Shown one piece after another: positions 12,357 to 24,262 of a stretch of 64,000 nt of DNA; within the stretch, counting starts at the first letter, position 1; each line of letters begins with the position of its first letter. This DNA comes from Vitis vinifera (Eukaryota > Streptophyta > Magnoliopsida > Vitales > Vitaceae): contig NC_081819.1 in NCBI RefSeq assembly GCF_030704535.1, positions 20,804,001-20,868,000 of the forward strand, written 5' to 3'. The notes below the pieces were generated by a model. The model did not search any database, was not told the origin of the DNA, and saw only the letters and a list, made by a program, of their open reading frames with translations. Made by a program: the position numbers and the translations under genes.

Positions 12357-13203
12357 TCTAATATCTATTTTTTGTTTCTTTCCTTTCTATTTTCTTCTTG
12401 TGATCTTACCTAGGATTTTTTATTTTTTATTTTTGCATGGCAAATAAGTTGCAGCATTTTTATACCATAGAGTTATAAGTCACACAACAATGTGCTTCTC
12501 AAATGTAGTTGGACCTATGGAATAAATCGGTTTTTATGGCCATCCAATGGCTTTCCTTGCTCCAAGCGTTTACGGCTAACCTCATGTAAGTCTATATATA
12601 TATAGTTATTTGATTAAATGGGTTATTGAAAACTCAAATTTGGAAAAATGACCTTCATGGTTTGAAAGTATGAACTATGATCGAGAAATTATATTTGTAT
12701 TCATCAAATTTTTCTTTACATTTATCATATTTACACATTCACTTTAAAATACTAACTATATTAACACATCACCTACAAATTTCCAATATCATAAAAACAC
12801 TCTTCGCATTCTTCTCTTCTATACCTATCTTCTTTTTTTTCTCTATTAACTTTTTTCTTCTCAATAATAAATCCTAAAAGAAACTATCTTTTAGGGCTTA
12901 TTCTTCATGTAAATTTTGACTAAAAAAATATGTTGTAAAAACAATTAGAAAAAATTTATAAAAAATTAGAAATGAGAAATCATGAAAAAGTGCAAAAGAA
13001 ATTATATTTGGACTGAATTTTTACTCTGTGTTTTGTGGTAGGGATTGATGATTGATTTTCAAAGTTATATCAATAAAATGACATTTGTTCTTTCGGTTGA
13101 TGAAGAAATAATTCCCGATCCTCACCAATTATGTGATGATCTTGAAGAGTCACTCAAGTTTATGTTGACATTGCAAGAGGGTTTGTCCATAAAAATTCCA
13201 TAA
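12040..13203 (+). pseudogene. WSD1-like 3' gene fragment (exons 5-7) after C
   Basis: Only exons 5 (12040-12249), 6 (12449-12585) and 7 (13042-13203) are present; exons 1-4 are missing. Exon 5 is still open over 70 codons with intact-looking splice ends. Exon 6 is dead: the acceptor has slipped by one base (aaatag|g to aaataag), a methionine codon is replaced by a stop in GTTATAA, GAA GAA reads GAA TAA, and the CAA before the donor is TAA. Exon 7 has lost bases in the FIKD..IA region and shifts frame. It resembles the 3' half of B more than that of D. The same stops occur in E and in the copy at 62570, so inactivation preceded their duplication. Confidence 0.9.
12317..12354. repeat. (TAA)n microsatellite
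   Basis: About twelve TAA units in the intron between relic exons 5 and 6. The counterpart in the right duplicate (about 62848-62874) is shorter, and E (about 33955-33972) is shorter still. Confidence 0.9.
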
Positions 13204-14348
13204 AATAAGAATGATTAGTACATGTTACATCTGTGTGAACTATGAAGATCTGTGTGCTCTTATGGTCATTTGCAGTTTTAATAGTATGTGTTTTATAAAT
13301 CTAAAGTGAAATGTTTTATTTTTGAATAAATTTTGAACTTTCTAATGTTATATATATGTCACATGCATGTATGCTTTGAAATTTTTATATGAGAATAAGA
13401 CATGTGGGTCATGCCTTGTTCTGGGAATGGGCCTAACTTGGGCCAGGCTTGGGCTTGAGCCTAACTGGGTCTTAAGTTGGGTTAATTAGAACGATGAAGT
13501 CAAAGAATTGCAAAATTTTGGGTTCCATGATATCTCAAAATTTCAAGATAGTTTTTTCCTGATTCTTACAAAATTGGGTACATACCTACATAGGTTGTTA
13601 GAGATACTGTGAGGGATTTGCACCACCTCAAACAATATTCTAACTAAAAATGTCTCGTTCGGATACACTTTTTCATTTTTCTTTTTTAGAAACAAAAAGT
13701 TTTAATAATTTCTATATGAAAATAGAAGTTCTTATATAAAAAAGGTATATGTTTACCCTGTGTCCTTATAGTTTATTTTAAATATTTTAAAATTTTAGAT
13801 GATAATTTTAAAAAAAAAATAGTTTTTAATTAGTTTTTAATTAGTTTTTAAAAGTCATTGTTTTTTGGTGTAAGTCTCTAAGATTTTTTATATTTAAAAG
13901 AAATAATAAATGATAAAAATTATGGTATATATATAGAGACAGAGAAGAGAAAATATATTATGCTCAACATCCCATTTAAAATAATGATTTATATACTCAA
14001 AAACAGTTTAATATAATGATTTATTTAGCTAAATATATTTAAAAATATAAAAAAATCATGATACAGATATGAGTACTTTTTAATTATTTAAAAATATTTA
14101 AAAATTTTATTTACAAGTTTATACTTTTCTTATATTTAATATTAAAATGTTAATTTAATTACAAAAATGATTATGTAGTTTGATAAATTTAAAAAAATAA
14201 TAATAATTTTTTTATTAGTTTTAATATTTTAGATTATAATAAATTAATTTTATGTGCTTTTATAAATATCAATCAAGTTTAGCTTGGTGGTGAAGTGGCA
14301 TGATAAAAGTTGTTTTCCTTTATTTTTCAAATTATAAAGAATAAAATA

Positions 14349-14390
<42 letters not shown>

Positions 14391-15306
14391 AATTTCACCC
14401 AACTTTAAAATTTGAAATTTCATTAAATCCAACCTTTTTCTTTAATAATTTTTTAAAACTTCCATATTTACCATTCATTTTCTTTTTCTTGCATTTATTG
14501 CGGACCAAACTTGTCATAAAATAAGTCAAATTCGTTTTTGATCTCTCTATCCTCTAGCAATCTCAAATGGACCCAAGATTGAGGTCATTCTATCAAGGCT
14601 TAAAAATCAACACAAGGACCGACAAAATGTGTGGACATTAACATCGGAATCATAAATAATCAACTACCTACCTTTCTTATATTAAATATTGAATGTCATA
14701 TTAGAAAATTCTTAAAATTGAAAAAATAAAAGTAAAAATTCAACATCATACCTCAGGCTATGGCCATCAAATTCACAATTTTTGAGAGTAAATAAAAAAC
14801 AGAATAAAATTAGGGTTTTATTTGGCTAGTTCTTCTAAGATCTTATATCTGATGAAAACTCACAAACTTCTTATAAACTAGAGACTCTTGTCTAATATAA
14901 AGTTTAATATAAATATGATATTTTCTTATATTTTCTTTCCATCAAAGTAAACAAAATAAATACCGAGTAATAGTTACCACTAAAAGTGTGTCATGACTAT
15001 AAATGATGGTTACAACACTAAGAGATGTGTTTGTATTTAGTGTCACATATTTTAAAGAAAATAATGTATTTAAATTTAAATTTAAATAGAACACAAAACT
15101 TAAAACATTTATTTATTTTATTTAAAATAAAAAATGTTTCCAACATGTCACGCACATGAGATCCATGTTGCCATAAATTCATTTCCAAACTAGTTATGAA
15201 CCATGAATGACAAGTCCTAACTTCACCTCCACCTCCACTTGCTATGATACGTTGTCTTCATGGTAAACATGATGACTTCGACGACTAAACATTGAAAAAG
15301 GATGTT
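13204..15306. other. Intergenic region up to the gypsy element; no gene seen
   Basis: It matches 34844-36870 downstream of E over most of its length, including the 'cttggtggtgaagtggcatg' block. It contains an (AT)n run at about 14351-14383. The last five bases, ATGTT, are one half of the target-site duplication of the gypsy element. Confidence 0.75.
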
Positions 15307-16094
15307 TGTAGGGACCCCTCCCTCTGGGAAACATGTGGCACGCATCTCACAGTGACACGTGTTATCAGCCGGACCATCATCATCCGGATTCCCCCTAAGG
15401 ATACGCATGATGCAGTTCTCCTATCCGGACCGCCTCGAGGAAAGGCAAATGACGTTTCAGCTTCTCCTATCCAAGGAAGAGCAAACGTCGCTGGCAGAGC
15501 ACAGACATCCGGACAACCTTCATAATGCATCCGCTCCACAATACATCCGGGTAATCAGCATGTGCCATCCGGATATAATCGTCCGGATCATCAATTAAAG
15601 TAAAGCGAGTCTTACACGCTATCACAACAAACGGCCATGGCCCACATCCTGCCACCTTCAGAGTGAGAAGACAAGATGAAATGACAGCAAGTCACCTCCC
15701 GCGATCTCTGACAGCCGCATCACCTACCATGGTTTTTGACAGCCGCTCGTAGGGTGATGATGCTCCTACTAACGCCTATTGTCATCATAAACAACATAAA
15801 ATATCTCATCACCATTAATGAGAGGAACAGTACCCCTGAAGCTGTATATATATGCCTTCACACGAACAAGGAAGGGATCCCACTGGTAACCTCCTAATAT
15901 CTGGTAAAAGGCCAACTGATTTATATCTCTCTCTCTGACCATGGCTAACAAAACCATCGGAGGGTGCTTCCGGACACCTTATCCGGATGCCTTCTTGCAG
16001 GTATAACGACTGGATCAAGAACCTTTATGGGTTGAAATCACGTGTCCATCCATCTGGCAACTACGTGGATCGTCAGAGACGCGAGGTATCAACA
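15307..16094 (+). repeat. 5' LTR of gypsy element
   Basis: It starts TGTAGGGACC and ends GGTATCAACA. A candidate TATA box (TATATATA) is at 15845-15852. The palindrome TCCGGA occurs seven times in this LTR, far more than chance. Reading frames inside it are not genes. Confidence 0.96.
15845..15852 (+). promoter_or_regulatory. Candidate TATA box of the gypsy 5' LTR
   Basis: TATATATA in the distal third of the LTR, about 240 bases before the primer-binding site, is the expected place for the start of genomic RNA. The same motif is in the 3' LTR at about 25546-25553. Confidence 0.5.
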
Positions 16095-16114
16095 TTGGCG
16101 CCGTCTGTGGGAAC
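16095..16114 (+). other. Primer-binding site of gypsy element
   Basis: TTGGCGCCGTCTGTGGGAAC follows directly after the LTR end. TGGCGCCGT-type sites are usual in plant Ty3/gypsy elements and pair with the 3' end of a host tRNA to prime minus-strand synthesis. I do not name the tRNA. Confidence 0.85.
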
Positions 16115-16143
16115 TTTTTACTTTGATTCAGTCACTAAAAAAG

Positions 16144-18435
16144 ATGGCCACACCGTCCCGAAGCCATTCATCTGGTAGAGGAGGGGATGATAATTTTGAA
16201 TGGCGCCTAGCCATCGAAAGGAGACAGTTGGCAAGTGAAAGACAGCTGAAAGCTCTCCTCCAGGAGACAGAAAGATTGAGAGAAGAAAACGTTGTGTTAC
16301 GCATCCAGGCTTCAACATCAGGACCTCCTCGACGTCAGCGTTCGAGAGGCCAAGTAGCATACTCAAGGCCTCAACAAGAACCAGAATCAATACATCCTGG
16401 GACAACAGGAGCTATCCCAGGAGCATGCAACGTAAGACCTCATGAGCCACGCACGCCTATGCCTCGAGCTCCCCGTGAGGAAAGCTCAGACTCTACTCAC
16501 TTTTCAGCGAAAAGACAACGTGATAAAAAATCTCAGTTGTCGAACTCAATGCGCGCAAGACTAGGCCCACAAGAGCCTGGAAGATCAAGGCCACCAATGG
16601 CCACAACCTGGGTACCACGCCCTGACCCCGTGACCACTCCCATGGTGCAAAACGTTCACCCGCATCGTGACCCCTTAGTCACCCCCGTGATGCGGAACGT
16701 TCATTCGCACCCAGCGGAACAACCAACTGGGAGAAACATCCCAAATGGGCCACCCATTGGCTCTATTAGCAAAAGGCTGGATGACATGCTCTCCACGCCT
16801 TTCTGCTCTCATATCATTAATTACGAGCCCCCAAGGGGATTCCTCGTACCAAAGTTTTCCACATACGATGGAACCAACGATCCCTTCGATCACATCATGC
16901 ATTATCGACAGCTTATGACGCTCGATATTGGCAACGATGCACTGCTATGCAAAGTATTTCCCGCCAGCTTACAAGGACAGGCCCTCTCATGGTTTCATCG
17001 CCTACCTCCCAACTCCGTTGGCGATTTCAGGGACCTGTCCGAAGCTTTCGTGGGGCAATACTTGTGCTCCGCATGACACAAGCAAAATATCAGCACCCTG
17101 CAGAATATAAAAATGCAAGATAACGAATCCTTGAGGGAATTCATGAAGCGATTTGGCCAGGCCGTGCTTCAAGTAGAGGCTTATAGTATGGATGTTGTCC
17201 TACAGATCTTCAAGCGAAGCATCTGTCCGGGCACTCCATTTTTCGAATCATTGGCCAAAAAACCCCCTACAACGATGGATGACTTATTCAGGCGCGCCAA
17301 CAAATATTCAATGCTCGAAGATGACGTACGCGCAGCCACCCAGCAAGTTTTGGTTGCCGGACGGCCATCTAGAAATAATACGGAGGGAAATAATAAACCT
17401 CTGGATCGGCCAAAGCCGTCTGACCGAAAGCAGGAAGGGTCAAGTCGCCTGGAAATGCCGCCTCTCACACCTCTTTCCATATCATATGAGAAACTTCTCC
17501 CAATGATCGAGGGCTTGTCCGACTTCAGATGGCCTAGACCCATTGCAACGGACCCATCCACAAGAGATCGCAGTAAGAGATGTGCCTTCTACAAGGATCA
17601 TGGCCATACAACAGAGACATGCCGATCTTTCCAGTTTCTGGTCGAAAGGCTCATAAAAGCAGGGCATTTGAAGCAATACCTCCGATCAGATAATGGAGGA
17701 AGGGACGCATCCCAACATCACAACCCCGGAGCCCCTAGGGCCCCAACTGCCCCCAAGGCCGTTATAAATTATATTAACGGGGGTCCATCTGACGAGGAGT
17801 ACGATTCTATGCGAAAGAGGCAAAAATTGTTGCGGGTCGCATCAATACGCGAGCGCATCAATTCCATCCGGTCTGGGCTAACGGGAAGGGGCCCTCGCCC
17901 CATAGATGGGACAATCATTTTCCCACCGGTAGATCCCACCCAGACACTGCAACCACATCGCGACGCCCTCATCTTGTCTCTGGAAATTGGGGACTTCGAT
18001 GTGCGGCGTATCTTGGTTGACCCAGGCAGTTCAGCCGATCTTGTGCAAGCATCAGTCGTTGGCCACATGGGACACAGCCTCACAGGCCTCGAAAACCCTG
18101 GACGAATCCTATCCGGATTCAACGGGTCTTCAACTACGTCCTTAGGAGACATTGTACTGCCGGTCCAAGCAGGCCCAGTCACTCTCAACGTACAGTTTTC
18201 AGTAGTACAGGAGTTATCACCCTTCAATGTCATTTTGGGGCGCACATGGCTCCACTACATGAAAGCTATCCCCTCTACATATCATCAAATGGTGAGTTTT
18301 CTCACCAACCATGGCCAAATCGACCTATATGGCAGCCAATTAGCCGCTCGCCAATGCTATCAGATAGCACGGGAAGCAGGGGCCAACCAGGAGGATGCGT
18401 CTCCCCCTGAACCCAGCATTGCACATGACCAATAG
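16144..18435 (+). pseudogene. gag: Gypsy gag and protease, interrupted by one TGA
   Basis: The frame opens at ATG 16144 (MATPSRSHSS), 30 bases after the primer-binding site. The capsid-like region includes the Retrotrans_gag block ending LQGQALSWFHRLPPNSVGDF. A TGA at 17074-17076 interrupts it; the frame then continues unchanged from HKQNISTLQNIK. A zinc-finger-like CAFYKDHGHTTETC follows. The aspartic protease active site reads DPGSSADL rather than the common D-S/T-G. The next stop is TAG at 18433-18435, after which the same frame carries pol. The TGA may derive from CGA by a C-to-T change at a CG site. Without suppression this copy cannot make a full polyprotein. Confidence 0.93.
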
Positions 18436-18441
18436 CAATTA

Positions 18442-21400
18442 TTGGATCCGGCGGACAAAGATCCCCCGGCAGCAGATCCCTTACAAACAATCCAAATTTC
18501 GGAGGAAAACACTCACCTCACGAACATCAGTTCCCTCATGACACAAGAGGAAACTCAGAGCATGCAAAGTATTCTCAGACGAAACCATGACATCTTCGCA
18601 TGGACACATTCTGATATGAAGGGAATCCATCCCTCTATTGCATCTCACAGGCTTAACGTCTTTTCAACTGCCAGACCCGTCCGGCAGAAAATTAGGCGTT
18701 TTCACCCGGATAGACAAAAAGTCATCCGGGATGAGATGGACAAATTGCTCGAAGCCGGATTCATCAGAGAAGTTTCTTATCCGGAGTGGTTGGCAAATGT
18801 AGTGGTGGTACCCAAAAAAGAAGGAAAGTGGCGAGTTTGTGTAGACTATACCAATCTCAACAATGCATGTCCAAAAGACAGTTTTCCTTTGCCTCGAATA
18901 GATCAGATTGTGGATTCCACTTCCGGGCAATGGATGCTCTCTTTCTTGGATGCCTTCTCCGGATATCATCAAATCCCCATGTCCCCGGACGACGAAGAAA
19001 AAACAGCATTCATAACGTCACACGGCCTCTATTGCTACAAAGTCATGCCGTTCGGACTCAAAAATGCTGGTGCCACTTATCAAAGATTGATGACTAAGAT
19101 CTTCGAACCTCTAATAGGCCACACGGTAGAGATATATATTGATGATATCGTGGTTAAAAGCAAAACCCGAAAGCAGCATGTCCTTCACTTACAAGAAGTT
19201 TTTCACCTCTTACGAAAGTATGGCATGAAGCTAAATCCTTCTAAATGCACCTTTGGCGTAAGTGCTGGCAAATTTCTGGGATTTATGGTCAGCCAAAGGG
19301 GCATAGAAGTCAGCCCAGATCAAGTCAAAGCAGTCATGGAAACACCCCCTCCCAGGAACAAGAAGGAGCTACAACGCCTCACAGGCAAGCTCGTCGCACT
19401 AGGGCGTTTTATAGCCCGCTTCACTGACGAACTGCGACCCTTCTTCTTGGCAATACGAAAAGTTGGAGCACATGGATGGACGGACAGTTGCCAGAACGCT
19501 TTCGAAAAGATTAAGTATTGTCTTACGCAACCGCCCATCTTGAGCAGCCCCGTTTCAAAGGAGAAATTGTATATGTATCTGGCGGTATCAGAATGGGCAA
19601 TCAGCGCCGTTCTATTTCGCTGCCCCTCACCCAAGGAGCAGAAGCCTATCTACTACGGCAGCAGGGCGTTAGCAGACGTAGAAACCAGATATTCAAAAAT
19701 GGAGCTAACAGCCTTAGCCCTTCGAAGCGCTGCCCAGAAGCTCCGCCTGTATTTCCAAGCTCATCCAGTGATCGTACTAACTGACCAGCCCCTTCGCAAC
19801 ATTCTGCACAAGCCAGATTTAACCGGGAGAATGCTGCAATGGGCCATTGAACTAAGCGAATTTGGAATCGAATTCCAACCCAGATTGGCCATGAAAGGCC
19901 AAGTAATGGCTGACTTCGTGCTAGAATATTCCCGAAGGCCCAGCCAACATGACGAATCAAGTAAAAAAGAATGGTGGACTCTGCGAGTTGACGGAGCCTC
20001 ACGCTCATCAGGCTCTGGAGTTGGGCTCTTACTACAGTCCCCAACTGGGGAACATTTGGAGCAAGCCATCCGGCTGGGATTCCCTGCCTCTAATAATGAA
20101 GCAGAATATGAGGCTATCCTGTCCGGATTGGACCTCGCCCTTGCTCTATCCATCTCCAAACTCCGGATCTTCAGCGACTCACAACTCGTGGTAAAACATG
20201 TCCAGGAGGAATATGAGGCTAAGGACGCACACATGGCGCGATACTTAGCTAAAGTAAGAAACACCTTGCAGCAATTCACCGAATGGACAATCGAAAAAAT
20301 CAAGCGAGCTGACAATAGGCGCGCTGACGCTTTGGCCGGTATAACTGCCTCCCTCCCTATCAAAGAAGCCATTCTATTGCCCATACATGTGCAACCCAAC
20401 CCCTCTGTTGTAGAAATTTCTACTTGCAACACCATTGAGGCAAATCAAGCGGATGATCAAGAATGGACGTATCACATCGCAGAATATCTCCGGACAGGCA
20501 TTCTGCCCGGAGATCCCAAACAAGCACACAAAATCCGGGTACAAGCTGCCCGTTTCACCCTGATTGGGGGGCACCTGTACAAGCGATCCTTCACAGGACC
20601 TTACCTTCGGTGCCTAGGGCATTCAGAGGCCCAGTATGTGGTAGCTGAGTTACATGAGGGAATATGCGGAAATCATTCGGGAGGACGATCTCTGGCACAT
20701 AGAGCTCATTCGCAAGGATACTATTGGCCAACAATGAAGAAAGACGCGGCAGCATATGTTAAAAAATGTGATAAATGTCAACGGTATGCTCCCATTCCAC
20801 ATACGCCATCAGCAACATTGAAAACAGTCTCAGGCCCATGGCCTTTTGCGCAGTGGGGCATGGACATAGTGGGACCCCTCCCAGCAGCACCTGCCCAGAA
20901 GAAATTTCTCCTTGTTGCCACTGATTACTTTAGTAAATGGGTAGAAGCTGAAGCATATGCAGGCATCAAAGACAAATATGTCACCAAGTTCGTGTGGAAG
21001 AACATTGTTTGCCGTTTTCGAATCCCCCAAACCATCATAGCTGACAATGGTCCACAATTTGACAGTATTGCATTCAGGAATTTCTGTTCGGAGCTGAACA
21101 TCCGGAATTCATACTCCACACCACGATATCCTCAAAGTAATGGGCAAGTAGAAGCCACAAACAAGACCCTAATCAATGCCCTAAAGAAAAGGCTTGAGCA
21201 AGCTAAAGGGAAGTGGGTGGAGGAGCTACCCGGCGTCCTATGGGCCTATCGAACCACACCCGGACGACCAACAGGAAACACTCCTTTCGCCCTCACGTAT
21301 GGAATGGATGCAGTCATTCCTACTGAAATAGGTCTTCCTACTATCCGGACTGACGCAGCAAAGCAAGATGATGCAAGCGCGGAATTAGGGAGAAATTTAG

Positions 21401-21699
21401 ATTGGGCAGATGAAGTGAGGGAAAACGCGGCCATTCGGATGGCAGATTATCAACAAAGGGCATCAGCACATTACAATCGCAAAGTGAGGCCAAGAAGCTT
21501 CAAAAATGGTACACTAGTCCTTAGAAAAGTTTTTGAAAATACTACTGAAGTGGGTGCAGGGAAATTCCAAGCCAACTGGGAAGGACCCTATATAGTGTCT
21601 AAGGCAAATGACAATGGAGCCTGTCATTTACAAAAATTGGACGGAACTCCATTACTTAGACCTTGGAATGTGTCTAATTTAAAGCAGTACTATCAATGA
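18442..21699 (+). CDS. pol: Gypsy pol: reverse transcriptase, RNase H, second RNase H, integrase
   Basis: An open frame of 1085 codons lies in the same frame as gag and protease, separated only by TAG 18433-18435. Reverse transcriptase includes the catalytic YIDDIV (19135-19152). RNase H follows (about 19560-19920). A second RNase H-like domain starts at about 19975 (WTLRVDGASRSSGSGVG, then SNNEAEYEAI and IFSDSQLVVKHV), as in Tat elements. Integrase has the zinc-binding H-H-C-C region (20650-20790) and a D,D,E core (GMDIVGP near 20860, ADNGPQF near 21042, NGQVEATNK near 21145). It ends NLKQYYQ without a chromodomain. It lacks its own clear start and was probably part of one gag-pol polyprotein. 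Confidence 0.93.
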   Translation: MDPADKDPPAADPLQTIQISEENTHLTNISSLMTQEETQSMQSILRRNHDIFAWTHSDMKGIHPSIASHRLNVFSTARPVRQKIRRFHPDRQKVIRDEMDKLLEAGFIREVSYPEWLANVVVVPKKEGKWRVCVDYTNLNNACPKDSFPLPRIDQIVDSTSGQWMLSFLDAFSGYHQIPMSPDDEEKTAFITSHGLYCYKVMPFGLKNAGATYQRLMTKIFEPLIGHTVEIYIDDIVVKSKTRKQHVLHLQEVFHLLRKYGMKLNPSKCTFGVSAGKFLGFMVSQRGIEVSPDQVKAVMETPPPRNKKELQRLTGKLVALGRFIARFTDELRPFFLAIRKVGAHGWTDSCQNAFEKIKYCLTQPPILSSPVSKEKLYMYLAVSEWAISAVLFRCPSPKEQKPIYYGSRALADVETRYSKMELTALALRSAAQKLRLYFQAHPVIVLTDQPLRNILHKPDLTGRMLQWAIELSEFGIEFQPRLAMKGQVMADFVLEYSRRPSQHDESSKKEWWTLRVDGASRSSGSGVGLLLQSPTGEHLEQAIRLGFPASNNEAEYEAILSGLDLALALSISKLRIFSDSQLVVKHVQEEYEAKDAHMARYLAKVRNTLQQFTEWTIEKIKRADNRRADALAGITASLPIKEAILLPIHVQPNPSVVEISTCNTIEANQADDQEWTYHIAEYLRTGILPGDPKQAHKIRVQAARFTLIGGHLYKRSFTGPYLRCLGHSEAQYVVAELHEGICGNHSGGRSLAHRAHSQGYYWPTMKKDAAAYVKKCDKCQRYAPIPHTPSATLKTVSGPWPFAQWGMDIVGPLPAAPAQKKFLLVATDYFSKWVEAEAYAGIKDKYVTKFVWKNIVCRFRIPQTIIADNGPQFDSIAFRNFCSELNIRNSYSTPRYPQSNGQVEATNKTLINALKKRLEQAKGKWVEELPGVLWAYRTTPGRPTGNTPFALTYGMDAVIPTEIGLPTIRTDAAKQDDASAELGRNLDWADEVRENAAIRMADYQQRASAHYNRKVRPRSFKNGTLVLRKVFENTTEVGAGKFQANWEGPYIVSKANDNGACHLQKLDGTPLLRPWNVSNLKQYYQ

Positions 21700-21832
21700 A
21701 AAAGCAGAGACAAGTGCAAATGAAAAAAAACTATTTTTATTGATATGGATAAATGTATGAACAAAGAGGTCTCCGGACCACAAAAATACAAAAGGAAGAT
21801 TACAGCAGAAAATTGCAAAAAGAGATAAACTA

Positions 21833-24262
21833 TCAGGGAGCAGGCTTCTCATAGAGCTTCTTTTCTTCACCCGGAGGAATTGAAGGGACGTCCCGCTTGA
21901 TGCCGTTCTTCTTCATGCAGCACCGATACCCAAAGATGAATGTATCATCCACTTGTTTTTGGTATTCTGCTTCAAGTTCCTCCCTCTCTACAGCAAACTC
22001 CCGTTCTAGCTCCTCTTTTTGTGCAACCAAGCGCAGCTGCAAATCTTCCCTCTGTTTCTTTTCGATAGAAACCTCTGTCCGGAGGTGCCTCACCTCCCCC
22101 TTCAGCCGGGCTATCTCATCCTCTGCCTCATGCAGACGGGCAATCGATGATTCCTCCCGGTCCTTAGCCTCAGCTAATTCCACCCGAAGGACTTCATTGT
22201 CCTCTCGAGCAGTGGATAAGCTGGTTTCAGCCTCCGCCAGTCTCAGGCGCAACTGATCTTCAACATCTTTGCGCCGAGAGGCGAAGATCTTCATATAATC
22301 AGTGGTCCGCAGCAGGTCAGAAAAGAGATCGTGTTGTTTGGCCGTGCCGCGGAGACCACTCACCAGCTGACACGTAAGCAAGCAAAGCAAAGTTATAAAT
22401 CATACCACAACAACACATCAAAATAGCAAAAGAATAAAAAAAGCACGAAAAACAGTTTACCGTTTCCACCGTCTCGAACATCTGGGCTGAGGGCATGATG
22501 TCAGGCGAGCCGGGTGGAATTTGTTTCAGCTTATCTTCCAACTCTGCATAGCTAAAAGAGCTATCGGAGGAGCAAGATGCGTCATTAATAGGTCCCCCCC
22601 GGATGAAGCAGCAGAAGGTGATTTTTGTTCCGGATGAGGGGCCTCAACATTTACGGCCGGATGGACCTCCCCGGGTGCAACCTCAGCCGTGACCACCACC
22701 GGGACGGCTGGAGCTCAGTTACCATCTCCACTTCGCCCCCCTCCAGATGAGCGTCGTGGGCAGATGAGCAACTAACTTCAATCTCTTGCTGCCGCTCTTG
22801 AAGCCGCCCGTGGAGTCCGGACCTCAGATTGCGCACCTAGCGAGGCCTCTTTGAGGGTGGCCCCATCACCAGAACAAGAGCCAGGCGGTCCGGATCGTCA
22901 GAGGGCTGACTCTGACTTTCCGCCCCAGCTTCCTCCATCGGGTCCGCGCAAACGGCTTCAACTGCATCAACACCCGGAGTAGGGGAGTCCGGATGGTTGA
23001 TGGACGCAGCTTCCTCAGCCAAATTTGCCGGACGGGCAACCGCTGCCAAAGAGGTGCTTGAGTGATTCAGCCCCGCGATGTGTCCGGACCCGCTTGAGAT
23101 AGAATGAGGAGCGAGGTTCACTGGCTCCTCTATCATTACCTCCGCCTCGTGAGTAATGGGCGGAGGAGCAAATTCCATGGGAAGAGTGGGCTCCCTCACT
23201 CCCTTCCCATTCTTCACCAGCTTCCTCCTTTTTGCTGGAGTTTTCTTTGGAGGAGAGTCTGCGTCGCGTTTCTGTCCGGGAGCCTTGCGAAGGGTTCCTT
23301 CGTTTTTCTTCTTCTCCCGATTGACCAGAAGCGCTTTGCGTTTTTCAACGTTAGCCTCTTTTGACGCCTGGTAAATCGGGAGATCCTTCACAATATAATG
23401 CTCCCCAGACACTACCTCCTTTGGCATCTTCCTGGGGAGAATGTTGATGACGTACTCTTGGGGCTCCCGGACGACCGCCATTAGGTTCCGCACAGTCAGC
23501 AACGTTTTGCACTGTCTCTCCTTGGCGTCTATCTCAAAAAGTTTGCTGAGACAGCCAAAAGACTCCTTTTCCACCCAATCCACGAGGTGGCCCCTTTTTT
23601 CCGCACCTGCATTAACAGCAACAGAGGTTGAGAATACCATCCGGAGAGATCAACATGAAAACAACAAGGTAAAAATCAGGACAGAAGTCGCAAAGCAAAC
23701 TTACCCAGAATCTTGAAGGAATAGTTTGGAGAGAAGGGCCTCGCCGGATGCCTCGACCCCGCCCATGCACCCCGGACCATCACCCGTCCCTTTGCCCCTC
23801 CCTTCGTCGAGTCGGGCAGTTCCGTCACCAATTGAAGGGAAGACAGGTGCGCGGACAGGCTGAAGATGTCAGTTTTCGCCTTCTTCAGTGAGTAGACGAA
23901 GAACACCTCCAGCATTGTAAGGTCGAGGTTGTACAGCATGTTGATGATGCTGCATCCCATCAGCACCCGGATAATATTGGGATGAATGAAGACGGGTGGA
24001 ATCTTGGTGAAATGGAGAAACTCCATGAGCAACGCTAGCAGGGGAACCGGAGCCCTGCATTGAATTGTTCCTTGCAGAAGACGACAGCACCTTGTTCGGC
24101 TTTCTCAGTAGGCACCACGTCCTCCCCATGAAGAAATTCAACAATTACGCCATTTGGAATGCAGAATCGATCTCGAAACTCCTTCACGCTCAACTTGTCT
24201 GTGGACTTTTCATAAGCGTCGCCAACTCGCGCAGATGAAGCACCTTTCTTCTTTGAAGACAT
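21833..24262 (-). pseudogene. Antisense gene inside the gypsy element (putative gypsy-type transposase/coiled-coil protein)
   Basis: A gene on the opposite strand to pol fills the 3' part of the element. It starts at ATG 24262 (MSSKKKGASSARVGDAYEKS). I read exons 24262-23705, 23606-22461 and 22366-21833 with GT-AG introns (23704-23607 and 22460-22367). The first part (VKEFRDRFCIP, later FIHPNIIRVLMGCSIINMLY) resembles the 'putative gypsy type transposon' domain family seen in plant Tat elements, by memory only. The middle is basic and proline-rich; the last exon is a long charged heptad region, probably a coiled coil. It is broken: a one-base frameshift near 24040, a TAG at 22837-22839 and shifts near 22705 and 22595. 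The function of these antisense proteins is not known. Confidence 0.75.

Larger units (their letters stand above)
1..13479 (+). repeat. Segmental duplication, left copy (partial)
   Basis: This block matches 44654-64000 in direct orientation. The offset is 44653 at the left end, 44649 across gene B, and about 50527 right of base 7780, because a copia element was inserted in the right copy. It holds fragment A, gene B, fused pseudogene C and a 3' gene fragment. I counted about 4 substitutions in the first 1000 bases and 14 in the 1533 coding bases of B against B'. The left edge is cut by the window, so the real boundary is unknown. The right edge is only where the other copy runs out at base 64000. 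Confidence 0.95.

Noticed and set aside
15285..15655. Several overlapping open frames on both strands in the gypsy LTR, repeated at 24992-25360
   Set aside because: They lie wholly within LTRs, use no conserved start, and are open only because the LTR is GC-richer than its surroundings.
17181..20435. Long minus-strand frames opposite gag and pol (up to 224 codons)
   Set aside because: They are mirror frames of the conserved reverse transcriptase, RNase H and integrase coding on the + strand; their proteins show no motif and no splice logic, unlike the antisense gene at 21833-24262.
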